From Amborella trichopoda (Eukaryota; Streptophyta; Magnoliopsida; Amborellales; Amborellaceae): a stretch of 64,000 nt of DNA. Positions 57,370 through 64,000 of this stretch are shown here, one piece after another (position 1 is the first letter of the stretch; each line of letters begins with the position of its first letter). Below the pieces are notes generated by a model, which did not search any database, was not told the origin of the DNA, and worked only from the letters and a program-made list of their open reading frames with translations. A program made the position numbers and the translations under genes. The stretch lies in contig NW_006494931.1 of NCBI RefSeq assembly GCF_000471905.2, forward strand, positions 9,042,410 to 9,106,409. Direction: 5' to 3'.

Positions 57370-59978
57370 TAGTAAGGGGCCTTGATCTCGCCCTCCTGAT
57401 CTAGGTGATCTGGCGGCACGTGTCTCAGGTCTCTGATGGACTCGAGATTTGAGATCGCTCTCTCAGAACCTTGCTTGAGGGCAAGGGCAAGTATACCAAC
57501 TAATGAGAGGAATTTTAGGTGGGTTAGGGACTTACTCGGGCTGGCTCGTATGGGCGCTCTCTTAGATCATAAAGAAAGCCCCTCAGCTGCTTGAGCAGGT
57601 TCAAAATCGTCTCCCTTGACCTGTAACCCTCTTGTTTTTCTGCACAGTACTTCTATGGTTAATTTGTAAGACAAATGGGTCGAAAAGGACTCACCCTTGT
57701 CTTAGGGCAATGCACGTTCATGGGAGAAGGCGATGAAGTGAAAGGTTAGATGAAAGATGGAAAGGAGAAGAGAACTTGATAGAGACAAGGCTAGCATGAC
57801 AACCGAAAGCCACCTACTCGGAGTGGTAGCAAGACGGTCATGGTTCACAGGATCAGCACAGCGGCAATACTACTCAAAACCAAACTCAATGCGTCGGCGC
57901 TAGGTTAGGCCTACCCTCAATCAAGTGAGAAGAGAAAGAGGTGGAGAGGAAAGAACAAGACAGTGAATAAAAGGGGAAATCCGGACGTCGATAGACATCG
58001 CGGTGGGCAATGGAAAGAGGTGGCGCAGCCCTTGTGGACTGCGCTAGCTCCTGACAAGGCTCACGACGATGGTTTCTCCTAGGTCGCACGGTGATAGACA
58101 TGGGACACAAGGAGAATGGTGATAGGCACCAGACGCACAGAGGAAGCTCATGGACGGCGATGGGTGTTGCCAGGGCCTCTAGCAGGCGGCAATAGGTATC
58201 GCCATCTATGTTAGATACGCAGTAGTGGAAGACTCCTGCAGGCAGCGACATGCTTCGTCATCTAGGTTCTCAACCGAGACATCAAAGCTACGTCTGTGGG
58301 AGGCGATGGGCAGAGCCATCTACAGACTTTATTAAGAGAAAGAGATAGATGGGAGGGAGGGAAAGAAGACTCATGCATGGCGCTGCCATCGCCATGTGCG
58401 ACCTGTGAGACCAAGGGAGAGGCATGCACGACACTGCCACTGCCGTGCACGACCTCCTTGAGGGACTCAGAAGAAGAAGAGGGAGGAGAGAGGGGAGAAG
58501 GGAGAGAGAAGAAGAAAAGAAAAATAAGAGAGAAAAGATTTACCTCAACCCTAGGGGTACCGGTCGAAAGTTTCTCTCACCTCACCCTCTCTCTCAAGCA
58601 TAACACCACAATGGTAAGAAGAGAAACTTGTATTAAGTGAAAACTCTCTCTTGTGTGTGTGCATGCCTCTCTTCTGTGTACAATGATGGTACGTATATAT
58701 AGAAGTGTGTCTCAAACATGGGTGGATGATCAAAAGTAACCCTAATTGCTGAAAATTAAGATTAAATTGAATTAAAAGAAATTAGAAAATAGGGTACAAA
58801 ATAATAGATTTGCCCCTTCCTAATAAGTTGTGGAATTCCAGAACAATCCCTGTGTTGCCCTAAACCTTGCGTGTTCTTGCATGGCTGATCCGGGGTCCTT
58901 CTGATGCCCGATTGAACGTAAAATGATTGTTTTCTTGTAGGACACGACATGGAAATCGATTTGATACCAACTTCGAGCCATGGATCATGTTTTTGGTGCA
59001 CGATCATGTGACTTGAATTTTGAGTAGATCTTGAAACTTCAAATTGATAGTGTATTCGTTCCTTGATGTTTTTCTGTGTTTTCTTTGCTGAATCACACTG
59101 AGCATGCCGATATAATCATGGGGTACCAAACGCAGCTCGATTTCGTGGATGAACGACGATTTTGCATGTTTAGAATTTTGGCCAGAATCAAGGATTCCAG
59201 CAATGGAATTTGTTCGTCGGTTTCGTGTGCACAATCCGATCATTTATCATGTACGGGATTCGGGTCAGAGATGGCTCGACACCTTACTCACGTAATGGAA
59301 TTGGTCTCACGTCGATCGGGCTCCCGAGCGACGTGATTTGGCCACTTGAGCAAGGCACGATGCTGCTGAAATTCCTACACTTTCTTCACAGATCAGCAAC
59401 TTCTTTCTGGCTTTTCTTCGCGCTCGGGTATCATCACAGGGCGTGCCACATATCGAATCACTCGTCTTGACTAGATGAACATTCTCACCAAATTTGAGTG
59501 GAATCCAATGTAAGACAACAGAGATATGAGTGTTGAAAGTCACTGATCGTGACTGTCCCTTTAATGGTGGTGTTGCAGGGCGGCCGCACCGAAATAGCTT
59601 GCGGCTCTTCCTGTTTCACTCTTTCACCTATAACTTCTTCCTGGAGTGTCTGTTTGGGCTGAAACTTGACCTCAGGGGGTTTTCAACCATGTCGGATCCA
59701 CTGATGGTGGTCTCACAACAATTTGAGATGCTGAAAATGTAGCTCTAGTTATAGGGGTCCGTTTCAGGGTGCTTGAGGCTGATTCTGCCAGAACTGTTTC
59801 CCAGTCTGCACTGCCTTAGACATGTTAGAATACGAAGAAACTTGGTAGGATATTTTTGAGAGATCTCATGAAGATGTTGGCCAGTTCTGGGGCTGTTCTG
59901 AGACTATTTGAATTTTCCACTACTTGCTAGGCCTTTATTGAGCGGGGGCCTTATGTTGACGAGAAATACATTCCAACA
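57370..59978 (-). repeat. 3' LTR of element D (reverse orientation)
   Basis: On the minus strand it starts TGTTGGAATGTATTTCTCGT at 59978 and ends at 57370, 2,609 bp. It shares the right-end wording of the family (GGGGCTTTCTTTATGATCTA near 57560) and the LTR promoter block. A 47- or 57-bp array is not evident. The plus-strand frame 58296-58640 crosses the purine-rich tract and is not considered a gene. Confidence 0.88.
58694..58701 (-). promoter_or_regulatory. LTR TATA box of D
   Basis: The minus strand reads CATCCACCCATGTTTGAGAC, then CTTCTATATATACG. It has the same context as in A and B, 25-30 bases downstream of the shared CCACCCATGTTT motif. Confidence 0.65.
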
Positions 59979-60430
59979 ACATAATCAGCCAAATGTTGTG
60001 CTTCGAGAGACTCGAGAAGTGCAATCATTCGAGAATTTTGAGGGGTCTTTTTGAAGTCCTCACCCTCAAGGGACTATCTGCGGTTCTAGAGCAATAAGGC
60101 CTTTGTCATGCCCTCCTCGTACAAAACCGGGCCTTTTTGAAGGCCAAATGCTACAAACCTCTGGTCGACACTGTCTATTGCTACACCAAGTTTTCCATTG
60201 ATGCTCAGAGTATCCCTATACGTCCCTTCTAGCGGAGTCCAATCGAGGGCTTCTGGCCCGTCCGAAAGTCTAGTCCCTTGCTGGCTAGAGGGCTTTGACG
60301 AGACATACCTTGAATCCTGTGGCAACCCTGGCCTTGTCAGTTCCTAGCCTTTGTAATGGTCCTTAGCATTTTTGGAGGTATCTTTTCATCATCGTCCTCA
60401 CCCTCAAGGGCTCTTGTTGTTGCTGAACTG
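59979..60430 (-). other. Region before the 3' LTR of D
   Basis: The minus strand reads CGAAGCACAACATTTGGCTG then ATTATG up to the LTR, the counterpart of the pre-LTR block of A and B. The remainder (60020-60430) has no feature I can assign. Confidence 0.5.
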
Positions 60431-60660
60431 GGGAGATCCTATGAGGCTCTCACTCCCTGACGAGTCATGGAGACTGGGGAGATCTTATGAGGCTCTCACT
60501 CTCTGACGAACTGTGCAAACTGGAGAGATCATATGAGGCTCTCACTCCCTAAAAAGCTGTGGAAACTAGGGAGATCTTATGTGGCTCTCACTCCTTAACG
60601 AGCCGTGGAAACTGAGAAGATCTTATAAGGCTCTCACTCCCTGACAAGCCATGATTGCTG
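60431..60660. repeat. 46-bp tandem array in D
   Basis: GGGAGATC and its variants recur at 60431, 60477, 60523, 60569 and 60615, exactly 46 bases apart. A unit reads GGGAGATCTTATGAGGCTCT, then CACTCCCTGACGAGCCATGG and AAACTG. It takes the place of the unrelated 40-bp and 48-bp arrays of A. Confidence 0.95.
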
Positions 60661-60689
60661 GGGTGTCGACTGAGACTATGGAAGTGCAT

Positions 60690-61040
60690 CAACCTGCTTT
60701 GTCGATCCAAGCACCCTTTCACAGGTTTTCACTTGAACAGGGGAAGTGGCGCTGTGAAGATGGCTTTCACCAACTTCCGTTATTTTTGGGCACTTTTACC
60801 CATAACTTTGTGGTCATGTCCACCCTTTTCATCCATTTTTTCTCACGGTGCCCTTTGGGGGTTTTCACTGTGCCTGGGTTTATTTTTCCACAGAACTCTC
60901 TTACTCATGGTTTCATGACCATGCCCGTCCGTCATTTTTACTCATGGCGTTCCATTGTCCCCGTGTACACCTTGCCCATTTTTTTGAGAGAAGACATGTT
61001 TTAGGGTCGTGCCTTCGAGACCTAGGTAAAGCCTTTTAAC
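60690..61040. other. Conserved 3'-region module (D copy)
   Basis: The reverse complement of the module seen at 31640-31900 and 52740-53110. Plus-strand frames 60655-60918 and 60848-61039 parallel the minus-strand frame of B (for example DHARPSFLLMAF against DHAHPSFLLMAF, LGSCLRDLGKAF against LGTCLQDLCETF). Confidence 0.6.
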
Positions 61041-61079
61041 GTCATGCAACTAGAACGTGCACTATAGTTTTAGGGTCAT

Positions 61080-61560
61080 ACAGCTGAACCGTAGCTATAA
61101 GGAATGGCAGTCTGTAGAGGCCATAGAGTGAGTCTAGGGGTGACATGAAGTTGTCTGTAGAGAGTTGATTGGAGGGCAGGTGAAAAGTGGTGAGCCACTA
61201 GCTGGCGGCGAGACGTCTTGCCGTTTAGTGAGCATGAATAAGACTTACTAGGGAATGAGATGAAAGATGGTGAAGGTGGCCCGAGCACACAAATGGGCCC
61301 GCTAGGGAAGACATGCATGGCGATGCACGTAAAGGTGTGTGCACATACGTAGACTCACTGGGGAGGTAAGGAAGTGGTGTAGGTGGCCCGCGCACACGAA
61401 TGGGCCAGCTGGGGAAGACGTGCGTGGTGATGCACATAAAGGGCATGTGGGCCTAGGTAGGCTCACTGGAGAGAAGAAGAAGAGGGTATGCGCACACCAA
61501 TTGGTCGATTAGGGAAGATGTGCATGAAGATGCACTTAAAAAGGGAGGTGTGCATGCACA
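61080..61560. repeat. GGCCCGCGCACACGAATGGG repeats in D
   Basis: GTGGCCCG(C/A)GCACACGAATGGGCC, GGGGAAGA(C/T)(G/A)TGC(G/A)TGG and GATGCAC(G/A)TAAAGG recur about every 110-115 bases (for example about 61275, 61385 and 61495). It corresponds to the tail of the repeat region at 31180-31330 in A, which has the inverted wording GTGTGCACGCATCACC. Confidence 0.7.
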
Positions 61561-61569
61561 TGGGGCATC

Positions 61570-62800
61570 TTTAAGGTTGTGCCTCCTGAACTTAAGCGAA
61601 GCAGTTTAACATCATGTTGTCAGAACGTGCACTATGGTTTAAGGTCATATAGCTTGGACTGTGGTTACGCAGTTTAAAGTCATGCAACTGGGATCATGCA
61701 GTTTAAGGTCGTGCAACTAGACCTCCACTACAGTTTATGGTCATATAGTTTGGACCATGGCTATGCATTTTAAGGTCATGCAGCATGGACCGTGTATGAG
61801 TCGCCATGTCAAAAGGGTTGCATGGGGGGTAGGTATGTGGATAGCAATCTGACTCCTGGGTATAAAGATAGTTAAGGCTATCCACATGTGAAGAGATATA
61901 AATGAAGGTGGTGACCCCTACGAGGGGTAGTTAATAGGAAAGGCTTCATTAGGGAATAGGAGGGCTAGTGTGACTCCACGGGGATAATAAACATCAGTGC
62001 GCATGGAACTCTGAAGCCCAGGGCACAGATGAACCCTACCGTGGGTTGAAGGAAGGATGTCTCTAACTCTCTGGAGATGATGGGATGAGCACAACCCTTT
62101 CATGCATCTAACTCCATTGGGGGTCTAGTTAGAGTTATGCGTATGGATCATTCGGCTTGTTGCGCATAAAGGTTTTAGAGTCGTCTAGCTCGGACCATGG
62201 CTGTACAGTTTAAATTCATACAGCTAGGATCATGTAGTTTGTGGTCGTGCAACTAGATCTTCGCTACAGGTTAGGGTCATATAGTTTGGACAGTGGTACT
62301 AAGCCTTTTAACATCATGCGGCCAGGACGTGCACTATTGTTTAAGGTCACACAGCTGGACCATGGTCGTAAATTTAAAGTCATGTGACAAGGACTTTGCA
62401 GTTTGAGGTCGTGCAACTGGACCTCCGCTATAGTTTAAGGTCATACAGTTTGGACCGTGGTCATACAGTTTTGAGCCATGACACAAGGACTATGGCTATG
62501 TAATTTAGGGTCATGCAGGTTGGACCATGACTGTGCACTATAAGGTCATGCGACATGTACCATGGCGGTGCAGTTTAAGGTCATGCAGCGCGAACCATGG
62601 TCATACAAGTCGTGAGACAAGGACTGTGGCTATCCAGTTTAGGGTCATGCAGCATGGACCGTCATCTTATTGTTTTGAGTCGTGAGACAAAGACTGTAGC
62701 TATGCAGTTTAGGGTCATGCAGCTTGGATCGTGGTCATACAGTTTTGAGTCGTGAGACAAGGACTGTGGCTATGTATTTTAGGGTCATGCAACTTGGACC
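61570..62800. repeat. TTTAAGGTCATGCAACTGGA array in D
   Basis: The inverted counterpart of the CATGACCTTAAACTGCATGG arrays of A and B: ATGCAGTTTAAGGTCATGCA-type subunits of about 30 bases. A longer repeat with GAGACAAGGACTGTGGCTAT recurs at about 62610, 62684 and 62753. Blocks of the TCCATTGGGGGTCTAGTTAG type lie inside at 61800-62130. Confidence 0.85.
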
Positions 62801-63265
62801 ATGGGGAATAGAGCCATTACCAGAAACTGGGCTTGCTGAGGGGTGAGATTGTGGTGTAGGGAATGAACTTCCTGAGGGTATGGGCCGGTGGTCTAAAGGG
62901 GAGCACCAAGGCCTGCATATGACGCTTAGTGCAGCTTTAGACCCGGATGATGGCGCCAGGTCCCTTGGTGAAGCGCGAGGTAGTAGCCCTTGACCAGATG
63001 CAGGGCGATAACACCTTGACGGGGTACGCGGCAATAGCCTCCTGACGACGCGCTGAGTGATAGTCCCTGGACGAGATGTGCAGCAACAACCTTTTGAATG
63101 AAGCGCGCAGTGCTAGTCCCCTGGACGAAATATTTTGATGAGGCACGCGACGATGGTGCTTCGGGCCTCGGGCTTGGCTGCCCCGACCTGGCCTCATCAC
63201 TATAAAGAGCTGGGGACTGGAGCATCATTCCGAGTTTGTCGGGGGTAGTCTCCAGTACTACGAGG
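62801..63265. repeat. Degenerate GCGCG(C/A)GG-AGTAGCCC repeats in D
   Basis: At about 62965-63150 short units such as GAAGCGCGAGGTAGTAGCCC and GACGCGCTGAGTGATAGTCC recur every 25-40 bases. This is the place of the 45-bp array of A and the GGCTGTGTTT repeats of B. Minus-strand frames crossing them are not considered coding. Confidence 0.6.
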
Positions 63266-63276
63266 TATAAAAGGGG
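63266..63276 (+). promoter_or_regulatory. Candidate antisense promoter of D
   Basis: TATAAAAGGGG after GTACTACGAGG, followed by TTTTATCGAAGGGTAAAACA. It points to the right, away from D's 3' LTR, as the blocks in A and B do relative to their own elements. Confidence 0.6.
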
Positions 63277-63542
63277 AGAAACCCCACATTACTGTTTTAT
63301 CGAAGGGTAAAACAATAGAAGGACTTTTTAGAGAGAGAGAGAGAGCCAAATTTCCTGACGAGGGTTTTCCTGCGATCACTTCCCGACAAGAACTTGCAGA
63401 GAAAAATCCTTGGGGATTTCTGGCAAACTTCAGGCGGTGTGAAGCTTTGAAGCGTGCTTGTGAACAGTTTTCAGCCAGCATCAAAGCTTTCTGAGTAAGG
63501 AAGAGGATCTCTCGAGGCCTTGGCAGAATTTGCAGAGGTGCC

Positions 63543-63728
63543 ATGCCGGAGTTCGAGTGCTTCTCCAATCATTCTGCTGCTGAAGGGGAGGTCGTAGAGA
63601 GCTCAGAGAGCTTTGTCAGCTCTCTCATTGTCGGAGGAGAAAGAGAGGGGGTTGCATTGAGCTCACAGAATTTTAGCAAAATTTCGGTGAGCTTTGATGG
63701 ACTGTTGAAGTGGGAAAAACCAGGGTGA
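63543..63728 (+). CDS. Open frame downstream of the D antisense promoter
   Basis: 61 codons starting MPEFECFSNHSAAEGEVVES, about 270 bases after the TATA block. It has an EGEV stretch like the N-terminus of the antisense protein of B, but similarity is weak and the distance to the TATA box is much shorter. It could be an upstream frame in the antisense leader. Confidence 0.2.
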   Translation: MPEFECFSNHSAAEGEVVESSESFVSSLIVGGEREGVALSSQNFSKISVSFDGLLKWEKPG

Positions 63729-63922
63729 AGGGCAATCCGTCAGGTCTCCGGGAAGTCTTTTGGGGACTTCCGATCGTTTTGACTAACTCCGATAACAAGT
63801 AGGAGCTGGGAGATGTTTTCCTGGTGTTTTCCGTGATATTTCCAGCCATCGAAAAAGGGGAAAAAAACAGGATCAGATGGGAGCTTCCCGTTGGGTGGAA
63901 GGGAGTTTCCGACAAGGGGAAG

Positions 63923-64000
63923 TGTCACACCCCAAGAATTTACAATACTGTTATTCTTGAGATGTGACAGACAAAACATATATACATCTATTGATAGGAC
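63923..64000 (+). other. Possible start of a further LTR
   Basis: TGTCACACCCCAAGAATTTA resembles the common start of plant Ty3/gypsy LTRs (TGTCACACCCC), and the sequence after it does not resemble A, B or C at this place. The window ends before this can be confirmed. Confidence 0.25.

Larger units (their letters stand above)
57370..64000 (-). mobile_element. TAT/Ogre-like element D, 3' part, minus strand
   Basis: The reverse complement shows, in order, an antisense TATA block, repeat arrays, the conserved module, and a 3' LTR ending at 57370. The LTR terminus reads GAGATCAAGGCCCCTTACTA against GAGATCGAGGCACCTAACCA in A, so its last bases have mutated. The 5' part of D lies to the right of the window. 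Its LTR and its 46-bp array differ from A and B, indicating another subfamily. Confidence 0.87.

Noticed and set aside
58262-58733. Host gene suggested by opposing frames near 58300-58700
   Set aside because: The stretch lies inside D's LTR and matches the family's promoter and purine-rich region.

Overview
The window is plant nuclear DNA made almost entirely of nested LTR retrotransposons. No ordinary host gene could be recognised. Two Ty3/gypsy lineages are present: one Tekay/Del chromovirus and at least four members (C, A, B, D) of a TAT/Ogre-like family. The TAT calls rest on an Arg-tRNA-type primer binding site, 2.6-3.2 kb LTRs, a second archaeal-type RNase H after the usual one, tandem repeats in front of the 3' LTR, and an antisense gene with a plant mobile domain. 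The species cannot be named from this sequence.

Layout: 1-3277 is unassigned flank. At 3278 a Tekay/Del element begins (5' LTR 3278-6626, decayed gag-pol 6737-11112, 3' LTR from 11143). Its 3' LTR is cut at 11501/11502 by TAT element C. C is in turn split by element A (16461-36321, near-perfect 5-bp target duplication), element B (36769-56720, perfect CATGC duplication) and element D (minus strand, from 57370 to beyond the window). C's LTR and leader lie at 11502-16460, and its gag continues at 36322-36768 and 56721-57369. The order of insertion is therefore Tekay first, then C, then A, B and D.

All coding regions are broken by stops and frameshifts, and several catalytic residues are changed. 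A and B are defective in complementary ways. A keeps reverse transcriptase, both RNases H and integrase, but shows no protease and no antisense gene. B keeps gag, protease and the antisense gene, but has lost reverse transcriptase through integrase. B also carries an inverted gag segment in its leader.

The most interesting structure is the antisense unit in the 3' part of the TAT elements. In B a minus-strand reading frame series at 49758-46175 encodes a plant-mobile-domain protein with a coiled-coil tail. About 1 kb upstream of it lies a TATA-box block that is also found at the matching place and orientation in A and D. It looks like a dedicated antisense promoter kept across subfamilies. 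The LTRs and 3' regions also hold many regular tandem arrays (31, 40, 45, 46, 47, 48, about 54 and 57 bp), several specific to one element. A 376-base run of N interrupts gag of element A.
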